NCBI GenBank assembly: GCA_016193385.1
Contig: JACPSF010000188.1
Span: forward strand, 1-12,441
Length of the DNA stretch: 12,441 nt
Direction: 5' to 3'
Origin: Deltaproteobacteria bacterium
GTDB lineage: Bacteria > Desulfobacterota_B > Binatia > UBA9968
This document shows positions 6,265-12,135 of the stretch, in pieces. Under the pieces are notes generated by a model. That model made no database searches. It was not told where the DNA came from and worked only from the letters and a program-made list of their open reading frames with translations. The translations under genes were made by a program, and so were the position numbers. The first letter of the stretch is position 1. Each line of letters opens with the position of its first letter.

Positions 6265-6972
6265 ATGGCAACGTGGAAAGCGCGCATCGGCTATCTTTCT
6301 CCATCAGTATTCGAGTACCCTTCAGACTGGAGCCGGATTCTTCCCGCCGGCTTCACCCTGGTGACGACAGGTCTTAACGTACGGGCTCACACGCCGGAGG
6401 AGTTTGACAGAGCTATCGAATCGCTGGAGTCCAGCCTCTCCGTCTTCGTGGCCGAAGAAGTCGACTGCATTCTTTTGGCCGGTATCACCGTCGCGGTCCA
6501 GCGCGGCTACCGCGCGGAAGAAGAGCTTGTCGCCCGCCTGAGCCAGCGTCTCGGTCTTCCCGTGACTACATCTCTCTGCGCGAACGCCGACGCCTTGAAG
6601 CAGGTGGGAGCCAAGAAGATCGTCATTGCCACGGCTTATTTGGAACGGATCAATCAGGCCCTGAAACGCTACTTCGAAGACGCTGGCCTTGAGGTTCTAG
6701 GCATTCGAGGACTTGGCGTCGCTAATCCCGTGGGCCAAGTGAAGCTTCCGGAGGAGGCTTCTTACGAGGTCGCTCACGGCGTATTTGGGGAGCACCCCGA
6801 GGCCGATGCGATCCTAGTCCATGGCAGATGGAGCTCGCTCGCCCATGTCGAGAGGCTCGAGCGGGAAACCGACCGTCCGGTCGTCGCGAGCACGGCCGCC
6901 TCCCTCTGGTGGGTGCTGAAGACTCTGGGGTTGAAGGAACGGCTGGAAGGCTTCGGGCAAATTCTAAGATAG
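6265..6972 (+). CDS. Asp/Glu racemase superfamily protein (maleate isomerase / arylmalonate decarboxylase-like) without the catalytic Cys pair
   Basis: This 235-residue protein follows the layout of maleate isomerases and arylmalonate decarboxylases: an N-terminal RIGYLSPS strand, the central VDCILLAGITVAVQRG (about 66-81), LPVTTSLCANADALKQVGAKKIVIATAY (98-125), VANPVGQ, then ADAILVHGRWSSL (180-192) and RPVVASTAASLWWVLKTLG. In the family, active-site residues sit in the segment here reading AGIT (72-75), which is Cys in isomerases and Gly in decarboxylases, and in the segment reading VHGRW, which is Cys in both. Here they are Gly73 and His186/Gly187, so neither catalytic Cys is present. Cys68 and Cys105 are elsewhere. 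The fold call is solid; the activity is unknown and may not be racemase-type. ATG 6265 is preceded by GAAAGGA at 6254-6260, a slightly short spacing. It stands alone between gaps of 261 and 163 bp. Confidence 0.8.
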   Translation: MATWKARIGYLSPSVFEYPSDWSRILPAGFTLVTTGLNVRAHTPEEFDRAIESLESSLSVFVAEEVDCILLAGITVAVQRGYRAEEELVARLSQRLGLPVTTSLCANADALKQVGAKKIVIATAYLERINQALKRYFEDAGLEVLGIRGLGVANPVGQVKLPEEASYEVAHGVFGEHPEADAILVHGRWSSLAHVERLERETDRPVVASTAASLWWVLKTLGLKERLEGFGQILR

Positions 6973-7001
6973 GTCTAGACCGTGCCTTTTATCCGTTACT
7001 A

Positions 7002-7023
7002 CGCCGCCTTTTCTCGGGCGGCG
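7002..7023 (+). other. GC-rich hairpin downstream of the racemase-like gene
   Basis: CGCCGCC (7002-7008) and GGCGGCG (7017-7023) form a 7-bp all-GC stem with the loop TTTTCTCG, 29 nt after the preceding stop codon. No U-tract follows, so if it terminates transcription it would be atypical. It may instead protect the mRNA 3' end. Confidence 0.35.
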
Positions 7024-7135
7024 GATCGGGGAGGACGTGGAGCGATGGCCGTCAGTCCTTGGTGCGGTTTAAAGTGCTGCAAACGAAAATAGACAGGTGA
7101 AAAAGCGTGGAAGCTAAGGGACAGCAGAGGCTCAT

Positions 7136-7477
7136 ATGAGAGCCATGAAAGCAGGTAAAAAAGTCTTAAGCGAGGCGCTGCTACAGGAAATCGTCCGGCG
7201 GATTGTGGAAGTCGCCAAGCCGGAGAAGATCATTCTTTTTGGCTCCGCAGCACGTGGAAAGATGGGACCTAATAGCGATGTGGATTTCCTGGTTGTGAAG
7301 AGGGGCAAATATAATCGAAGCCGCCTTGCAGGAGACATCTACATGAATCTTCACGGCGTAGGTCAGGCCGTGGATGTAATCGTGGTTACTCCGGAAGACG
7401 TGGAGCGGTACCGCAACACGCACTGCCTCATCATTAAGCCCGCCTTGCAAGAAGGAAGAGAAGTCTATCATGCCTAA
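7136..7477 (+). CDS. MNT-type minimal nucleotidyltransferase (antitoxin of a HEPN-MNT module)
   Basis: This 113-residue protein is a minimal polymerase-beta-fold nucleotidyltransferase. The signature FGSAARGKMGPNSDVDFLVV (residues 35-54) contains GSxxRG and the metal pair Asp48/Asp50; the third carboxylate is Asp80 in AVDVIVV. All catalytic residues are present. In characterised HEPN-MNT systems the MNT protein neutralises the HEPN RNase by transferring AMP groups to it. The ATG at 7136 has AGAGG 5 nt upstream; a second in-frame ATG at 7145 is possible. The gene overlaps the HEPN gene by 8 nt, the hallmark of translational coupling in these pairs. The preceding 163-bp gap separates it from the racemase-like gene. 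Confidence 0.9.
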   Translation: MRAMKAGKKVLSEALLQEIVRRIVEVAKPEKIILFGSAARGKMGPNSDVDFLVVKRGKYNRSRLAGDIYMNLHGVGQAVDVIVVTPEDVERYRNTHCLIIKPALQEGREVYHA

Positions 7478-7871
7478 ACGCTACCCTCCCGACGATCCCA
7501 GGGAATGGCTAAACCGGGCTCGAAGCAACCTTGCCCGGGCTAAGGTTAAGCACAAAGGGGTGTACCTAGAGGATCTCTGCTTCGATGCTCAGCAGGCTGC
7601 GGAAAAGGCCATCAAGGCACTCCTAATCAAACGTGACGTTGCCTTCCCTTACGTTCACGATCTTGCCGAACTGCTGACCTCCCTGGAAAAGGCAGGTCAG
7701 GAAATCCACGAATCCATCAGGCAAGCGGAACGCCCCAGCAAGTTTGCGGTCTTCACCCGATACCCAGGTATGGGACCGCTTATCAAGGAGAAGGAATACA
7801 AAGAGTCCGTTAGGATCGCGGAACGAGTCGTGAAATGGGCGGAAAAAATTATCTCGGGGAAGCAGCGATAA
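7470..7871 (+). CDS. HEPN domain protein (toxin partner of the MNT protein)
   Basis: This 133-residue all-helical protein has the HEPN pattern: WLNRARSNLARAK in helix 1, then the conserved DAQQAAEKAIKALL (39-52), and VHDLAELL (62-69) before a C-terminal helical pair containing FTRYPG. HEPN proteins act as metal-free RNases in toxin-antitoxin systems. The C-terminal RxxxxHxY motif of HepT-type toxins is not seen. Arg55-Asp56 followed by His63 loosely fits the R-polar-x-H pattern but lies earlier than the usual catalytic site. It is therefore of the pfam05168-like group, in which RNase activity is less certain. The start ATG lies inside the last codons of the MNT gene (8-nt overlap). The module sits between metabolic genes on the same strand and may have been inserted there. 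Confidence 0.85.
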   Translation: MPKRYPPDDPREWLNRARSNLARAKVKHKGVYLEDLCFDAQQAAEKAIKALLIKRDVAFPYVHDLAELLTSLEKAGQEIHESIRQAERPSKFAVFTRYPGMGPLIKEKEYKESVRIAERVVKWAEKIISGKQR

Positions 7872-7877
7872 AAAGCC

Positions 7878-8066
7878 ATGGCCGCTAGTCTAACCTCCGA
7901 AAGAGCCGCGGTTCAAGATCCGCTTCTCGGGGATGCGGTCGAGATCGGGCGGGCTTGCCTGTCCCCGGAAGAGGGTTTGACGCTGCGGCGGGGAGAGAGT
8001 GGCACGCTTCTATATCCTACACTTCGGGACAAGCCCATCGCGGTCAATCCCGGCATCCTTAGGTAA
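7878..8066 (+). CDS. Possible small ORF, 62 aa, unrecognised
   Basis: An open frame starts 6 nt after the HEPN stop and ends 4 nt before the SDR start, filling the gap almost exactly. The translated product is not similar to any family I recognise, has no membrane segment or clear motif, and lacks a good Shine-Dalgarno sequence (GAAGCAGCGATAAAAAGCC precedes it). In a GC-rich genome an open frame of this size arises easily by chance. It could be spurious, or a decayed remnant of a longer gene. Confidence 0.2.
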   Translation: MAASLTSERAAVQDPLLGDAVEIGRACLSPEEGLTLRRGESGTLLYPTLRDKPIAVNPGILR

Positions 8067-8070
8067 GAAT

Positions 8071-8868
8071 ATGGATCTGAAGCTCGATGGCAAGAGGGCG
8101 CTCGTGACCGGCGGGAGCCGAGGTATCGGCAAAGCGATCGCCCGCCAGCTTGCCCGTGAAGGAGTCAATTGCGCGATCTGTGGCCGCACGGAAGGGGCGC
8201 TTAAAGCCGCGGGTGAGGAGATCGAGCGGGAGACGGGAAGGCGCGTCCTGCCCCTCGTGGCCGATATTTCTCAAACCGACTCCATCAAGCGCCTGGTGGA
8301 CAGCGCCGGCGCGGCTTTGGGCGGGATCGACATCCTGGTCAACAACGCGGGTCGTGTCTCGGGCGGAGTCGCCGAGGATTTTACCGGCGTAACCGATGAT
8401 CTCATCCTGCGTGATTTCGAGGAGAGAGTGCTCGGTTATCTGCGCTGTGCGCGCGCCGTGGTCCCTTTGATGAGAAACACCGGCTGGGGCCGGATCATCA
8501 ATATCGGCGGTATGGCCGCGCGGACCGCCGGCGCCATTAGCGCAGGCGCAAGGAATGCGGCGACGGTGCACCTGACGAAGTCGCTTGCAGTGGAGCTGGG
8601 GCGCTGGGGGATCAATGTGAATGCGATTCACCCTGGGGCCACCGTTACGGAGAGGTTGGGCGAGCGCCTGTCCGCTCGCGCGGCGCGCCGGGGAGTCACC
8701 GTCGAGGAGTTGACCCAACAGATCGCTGCGAACGTTTCCATCGGCAGGCTCGTCACTGCGGAAGAGATCGCTTACGTCGCGGCATTTCTTGCCTCGCCTC
8801 TTTCCGTGGGTATTAATGGCGAAGTGATCGTGGTCTCAGGCGGTGTGGGTCTCGCCGTCCACTATTGA
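8071..8868 (+). CDS. Short-chain dehydrogenase/reductase family protein lacking the Ser-Tyr-Lys triad
   Basis: This 265-residue protein has the SDR fold: the nucleotide-binding TGGSRGIG (13-20), LVADIS near 65-70, NNAG (91-94) and the C-terminal GINGEVIVVSGG. In classical SDRs the catalytic Ser lies in an ISS motif and Tyr/Lys in YxxxK. Here the matching stretches read IGGMAAR (Gly147 for Ser) and AGARN (Ala158 for Tyr, Asn162 for Lys), leading into AATVHLTKSLAVELG as usual. The cofactor site is intact, but standard hydride-transfer chemistry is not expected. Similar RNAA-type SDRs occur in environmental genomes, usually annotated as 3-oxoacyl reductases. ATG 8071 begins just before the Rossmann motif, with AGG at 8061-8063; an upstream in-frame ATG at 7999 adds only unrelated residues. 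It is followed by the MDR gene at 34 nt. Confidence 0.85.
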   Translation: MDLKLDGKRALVTGGSRGIGKAIARQLAREGVNCAICGRTEGALKAAGEEIERETGRRVLPLVADISQTDSIKRLVDSAGAALGGIDILVNNAGRVSGGVAEDFTGVTDDLILRDFEERVLGYLRCARAVVPLMRNTGWGRIINIGGMAARTAGAISAGARNAATVHLTKSLAVELGRWGINVNAIHPGATVTERLGERLSARAARRGVTVEELTQQIAANVSIGRLVTAEEIAYVAAFLASPLSVGINGEVIVVSGGVGLAVHY

Positions 8869-8902
8869 AAGCTCGGACAGCTTCCGCCCGCAATAAAAAG
8901 AC

Positions 8903-9853
8903 ATGCGTGCCCTCAATTGGAATGGCAGGCAACTCAATCTGGATCCGGCCTATCCCACGCCTGAAGCCGACGATCTTTCGTCCCTCTTACGGGTTCGGTT
9001 CGCTGGCATCTGCTCCACGGACCTCCAGATCTTGCGCGGCTACATGGGATTTCGCGGTGTTCTCGGACACGAATTGGTGGGCGACGTGGTGGAGGGACCT
9101 GGGGAGCTTGTCGGCAAACGGGTGGTCAGCGAGATCAATTTCGCCTGCCGCCGGTGCGAATTCTGCGCTCAAGGGTTGGACCGGCACTGCCGCGAGCGTC
9201 GGGTGATGGGCATTCTCGGCGCCGACGGGAGCTTCGCCGAATATGTGGCGGTTCCGGCTGAGAATCTCCATCCCGTGCCCGATGGCGTATCGGACGAGGA
9301 AGCGGTTTTCACTGAGCCCCTGGCTGCGGCTTTTGAGATCCTCGAGCAGGTGGAGATATTGCCCACGGATCGGGTTCTTGTACTTGGCGACGGCAAGCTC
9401 GGGATGCTCTGTGCCCAGGTGCTTCGACTCCGATCGAGCCGCGTGCGCGTGGTCGGAAAGCATCCCAGGAAGCTTGAGGTGCTCAGGAGGCTGGGGATCG
9501 CGACCGTCCTTCTATCAGACTGGCGTGGCGGCGAGGCCGATCTCGTGGTTGAGGCTACGGGTTCGACGGTAGGGCTGAAACTCGCGCTCGAGGCGGTGCG
9601 GCCGCGCGGCACGGTGGTTTTGAAAAGCACCGTCGCCGAATCTCACTCCCTCTCCCTTGCACCGCTTGTCATCAATGAAGTTACGGTCGTGGGTTCGCGT
9701 TGCGGACCTTTTCCGCCCGCGCTGGAGGCTCTGAATCGAAAGTGCGTTTTGGTGCAGCCTTTGATCGATCGGGTCTATCCGTTAAATGACGGCCAGGAAG
9801 CCGTGCGCCACGCGGAGAGGCCGGGCGCGCTCAAGATCCTCCTGCGTCCGTGA
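8903..9853 (+). CDS. Zinc-dependent medium-chain alcohol dehydrogenase (MDR)
   Basis: This 316-residue protein carries the zinc alcohol dehydrogenase hallmarks: catalytic zinc ligands Cys37 (GICSTD), His56-Glu57 (LGHELVGDV) and Glu138 (TEPLA), and the structural zinc quartet Cys82, Cys85, Cys88 and Cys96. The Rossmann motif GDGKLG (162-167) binds NAD(P). It resembles sorbitol/glucose/threonine dehydrogenase-type members but is shorter than the usual 340-350 residues, mainly in the N-terminal half. It would oxidise an alcohol or polyol to a carbonyl. ATG 8903 follows the SDR stop by 34 nt with only a poor ribosome site (ATAAAAAGAC). It is likely in one transcript with the SDR, so both may act on one substrate. 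The substrate is not identifiable. Confidence 0.88.
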   Translation: MRALNWNGRQLNLDPAYPTPEADDLSSLLRVRFAGICSTDLQILRGYMGFRGVLGHELVGDVVEGPGELVGKRVVSEINFACRRCEFCAQGLDRHCRERRVMGILGADGSFAEYVAVPAENLHPVPDGVSDEEAVFTEPLAAAFEILEQVEILPTDRVLVLGDGKLGMLCAQVLRLRSSRVRVVGKHPRKLEVLRRLGIATVLLSDWRGGEADLVVEATGSTVGLKLALEAVRPRGTVVLKSTVAESHSLSLAPLVINEVTVVGSRCGPFPPALEALNRKCVLVQPLIDRVYPLNDGQEAVRHAERPGALKILLRP

Positions 9854-9972
9854 CGAGCGCTCAAAGCGGTCAGCTGCCGGCCAATAACGGGTTTAACTCT
9901 TTGAAGAGGCTTCCGATGGCGCCCCGTCTTGGTCCGCCGCCTGTTGCAGCGGAACTAAAAGTCCCGGGTGCC

Positions 9973-10455
9973 TTACTTCGGCACCACAGCCGTGATGTCG
10001 ATTTCAAGCAGCATCCCGGGAATGGCGAGTCCGGAGATGACCAGGAACGTGTTGGCGGGAATCGGTCCGCCTTCGCCGTATTCCTCGCGGCGGCATCTGG
10101 CCACGTCGGCCTGGTATCGCACGTCGGTGACATAGACCACCTGCTTTACGACATCGGCGAGCGTACCGCCGTGCTTGGCCAGGTGGCGTTTCATTTTGTC
10201 GTAGGCGTACTTGCACTGCTGGTAGGGGTTACCCAGATGGCGGATCGTGCCCTGCGGCGCATTCTCGTCCTCGGCGCCGACGCCGGCGAGGTAGATGGTT
10301 TTGCCAGGGCCGTTGACCGTTACTACCTCGGTGAAGCGACCTTTGGTCCATTCGGCATAGTTGTAGCGCTTCACCTCCAGCGACTGCGCCAATGCGCTCG
10401 CCTGAAAGAGCACCGCCGACATTAGCGACACCGTTACCCACGCGATTTTCAGCAT
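9973..10455 (-). CDS. Exported RidA/YjgF-like (L-PSP) family protein
   Basis: This 160-residue protein on the minus strand begins with a clear signal peptide (Lys3, a hydrophobic core and ALA before Gln24), so cleavage is expected after Ala23 and the mature protein is periplasmic. The mature part has the RidA fold: YLAGVGAEDE, YQQCKYAYDKMKRHLAKHGGTL as the central helix, VKQVVYVTD, and PANTFLVISGLAIPG before LEIDITAV. RidA enzymes hydrolyse reactive enamines or imines using an Arg in the PAR motif. Here the motif is PAN (Asn135), so imine deaminase activity is unlikely, although Glu151 in the LEID strand is kept. An excellent Shine-Dalgarno sequence (GGAGGT) precedes the ATG. It is convergent with the MDR gene, 119 nt apart, and divergent from the binding protein gene. 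Confidence 0.85.
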   Translation of the reverse strand: MLKIAWVTVSLMSAVLFQASALAQSLEVKRYNYAEWTKGRFTEVVTVNGPGKTIYLAGVGAEDENAPQGTIRHLGNPYQQCKYAYDKMKRHLAKHGGTLADVVKQVVYVTDVRYQADVARCRREEYGEGGPIPANTFLVISGLAIPGMLLEIDITAVVPK

Positions 10456-10513
10456 GATTTGTTACCTCCGTTTGGCTTAAAGAAGCGTTGGTTGCACTCC
10501 ATCAGAAAGATCT

Positions 10514-10705
10514 ATGAAACAGACCCTCTTACGTGTCCCAGGTGCCGGGGAGACCTGTCTGCCGTCGCAGGGATGCGGATCATCAGCCCCTTTTCCCAAT
10601 TGGTCTGAACGCCTATTACTCCAAGCCGGAGAAAATGTCCAGCTTTGTCTGGAAGCTCCGCCTGAGTTGAGACAACGGTATCTTATCGGCTACTCTCCGC
10701 CCTAA
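10514..10705 (+). other. Gap 10456-10829: possible gene remnant
   Basis: The 374-bp gap between the RidA-like gene and the binding protein has no convincing gene. An open frame at 10514-10705 ends in ELRQRYLIGYSPP, which resembles the (L/I)RxQYxxGYxP stretch near the end of some bacterial VWFA-domain proteins. The rest of the frame is not recognisable, there is no ribosome site, and the resemblance is short. If real, it is the 3' scrap of a decayed gene. Confidence 0.15.
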
Positions 10706-10738
10706 ATTGGCGATCCAGAGCCGGCCCCAAGGATTTCT

Positions 10739-10768
10739 TTGACAATCGCTTCTTTAAAGATTTAGAAG
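10739..10768 (+). promoter_or_regulatory. Candidate promoter for the NMT1/THI5-like binding protein
   Basis: A perfect TTGACA (10739-10744) is followed after 18 bp by TAGAAG (10763-10768; 4/6 match to TATAAT). The leader to ATG 10830 would be roughly 55 nt. The -35 box is clear; the -10 is weak, so the promoter call is moderate. Confidence 0.4.
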
Positions 10769-10829
10769 ATACAGGTTTCGTTCACCAACTTTATGGCAGA
10801 CGGTAACCTAACCAGGGGGAGGAATCGAT

Positions 10830-11822
10830 ATGTTGCTTGAAGGTTTACTCGCAGTGATAGCGCTGGTGTTGTTTTCCTGGCCGCTCTCGGTGTTGGGCGC
10901 CGACAAACTGATCGGTATCCACTCGGCGCGTGTCATGTCCCAGTCTTTGCCCTGGGTGGCGGAGGAGGCGGGGCTATTTAAGAAATACAATTTAGATTTT
11001 CATCTGGTGTTTATCTCATCTTCGAGCATTGTCACCGCAGCGTTGCTTGGTGGAGACGCGGAGATGACCGTGACCGGCGGCATCGGCAACGTGCGCGCTT
11101 ACGTGCAAGGATCTACGGACGTGGTTTTCATAGGCGGAGTGAAGAATGTCATGACCCATAGCATCTTGGGGGGCGGTAATATAAAAAGGCCGGAGGATCT
11201 GAAGGGCAAACGCATCGGCGTGAGCCGCATCGGTGGAAATTCGCACTATTTTACCACCCAGGCGCTCAGGCGTTTTAACCTGGAACCGGGGAGAGATTTT
11301 GCTTTCATTCAGACCGGGGGAGAGCCCGAAGCCCTTGCTGCGCTAATTGGCGGTGGAATCGACGCGGCCGTGGTGACCGCGCCAGCAGACGCACAGGGAA
11401 TTGCCCAAGGCTATCGCTACGTTGTGTACGGTCCCGATCTCAAAATTCCCTACTCCGCAACGGCCTTTGTTACCAAGCGCTCCGTCATTGCCAAGCGGTC
11501 CCAGGTCATCAGCCTGTTTATGCGTGCTATGGCGGAGGCATCCAAACTCATGCACACGGACAGAGAGTTTATATACAAAGTTTTGGGAAAGTATCTGCGC
11601 TTGACCGACAGAAAGATTCTGGAGTCCGCCTATAACACGGAGAGCAAAGCGCTGGAGCCAAGGCTGGCGATTAAACTGGATTCCTTACAGGCCATTCTTG
11701 ATGAGGTCGCGCCGACGGACGCGCGGGCGAAGAAGGTGAGACCGCAGGAGTTGGTTGATAGTCGCTACTTGGATGAAATGGAAAAGAGCGGCTTTTTCGG
11801 TCAGCTCTGGCCTAAAAAATAG
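10830..11822 (+). CDS. ABC transporter substrate-binding protein, NMT1/THI5-like (NitT/TauT type)
   Basis: This 330-residue protein starts with a hydrophobic export segment (residues 5-22, LG then Ala24-Asp25) and continues with the type 2 periplasmic binding protein pattern of SsuA/TauA/NMT1: PWVAEEAGLFKKYNLDFHLV (about 41-60), SSSIVTAALLGGDAEMTVTGG, PEDLKGKRIGVSRIGGNSHY and ALIGGGIDAAVVTAPAD. The family captures nitrate, taurine, sulfonate, pyrimidine or other small molecules in the periplasm. The signal n-region is odd: it has Glu4 and no Lys/Arg. An in-frame stop at 10809-10811 rules out a longer start, and GGGGGAGG (10815-10822) supports the ATG. No ATPase or permease gene is visible on either side, since it is followed 115 nt later by a toxin-antitoxin module. 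It is thus an orphan in this window. The ligand is unknown. Confidence 0.88.
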   Translation: MLLEGLLAVIALVLFSWPLSVLGADKLIGIHSARVMSQSLPWVAEEAGLFKKYNLDFHLVFISSSSIVTAALLGGDAEMTVTGGIGNVRAYVQGSTDVVFIGGVKNVMTHSILGGGNIKRPEDLKGKRIGVSRIGGNSHYFTTQALRRFNLEPGRDFAFIQTGGEPEALAALIGGGIDAAVVTAPADAQGIAQGYRYVVYGPDLKIPYSATAFVTKRSVIAKRSQVISLFMRAMAEASKLMHTDREFIYKVLGKYLRLTDRKILESAYNTESKALEPRLAIKLDSLQAILDEVAPTDARAKKVRPQELVDSRYLDEMEKSGFFGQLWPKK

Positions 11823-11889
11823 CGGTAGCCCATGCCAGCCGGGCAGGAGCGCTCAAAGTTTTGCTGCGGACTTAGTGTCTGCCGTTCGT

Positions 11890-11935
11890 TTGACAATACG
11901 TATAAAGTAGGGTAGTCTATACGTACATTAGGAGG
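11890..11935 (+). promoter_or_regulatory. vapBC promoter, dyad operator and ribosome site
   Basis: A TTGACA -35 box (11890-11895) is followed by a perfect 8-bp inverted repeat, TACGTATA (11897-11904) and TATACGTA (11918-11925), with a 13-nt spacer and centres 21 bp apart, two helical turns. The -10 at 17 bp (TAGTCT, 11913-11918) is weak. AGGAGG at 11930-11935 sits 5 nt from ATG 11941. The dyad covers the promoter core, as expected for autorepression by a ribbon-helix-helix type antitoxin; binding is inferred. Confidence 0.6.
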
Positions 11936-11940
11936 TTATG

Positions 11941-12135
11941 ATGAAAGCTCTGAAGCGCAAAAACTACTGGCTGGACGAGACCAAGATCAAAAAGGTAAGG
12001 CGTCTTTTAAAAGCAAAGACAGAGACAGAGGCCATACAAAAGGCCATTGACCTCGTCCTTTTCCAGGAAGAGGCGACTAAAGCGTGGGTGGAGAATGCGG
12101 GAGTGGGCGGGGTCGAAGACCTTTATGCCCGCTAA
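11941..12135 (+). CDS. vapB: VapB-type antitoxin
   Basis: This 64-residue basic protein has the VapB pattern: LDETKIKKVRRLLKAKTETEAIQKAIDLVL, a helical DNA-binding and dimerisation region with KAKTETEAI typical of VapB families, followed by a C-terminal tail (WVENAGVGGVEDLYAR) that would wrap the toxin. It represses its own promoter and blocks the PIN RNase in known systems. Two ATGs are adjacent (11938 and 11941); I chose the second because AGGAGG is 5 nt from it but only 2 nt from the first. It overlaps vapC by 11 nt, indicating translational coupling. The basic N-terminal strand fits a ribbon-helix-helix or AbrB-like contact with the dyad upstream. Confidence 0.8.
   Translation: MKALKRKNYWLDETKIKKVRRLLKAKTETEAIQKAIDLVLFQEEATKAWVENAGVGGVEDLYAR

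Noticed and set aside
7999..8070. Upstream start for the SDR
   Set aside because: The added residues do not look like an SDR N-terminus; ATG 8071 sits at the normal distance from the TGGSRGIG motif.
9850..10425. Plus-strand open frame of 191 codons opposite the RidA-like gene
   Set aside because: The minus strand encodes a recognisable signal peptide and RidA fold with a strong Shine-Dalgarno sequence.
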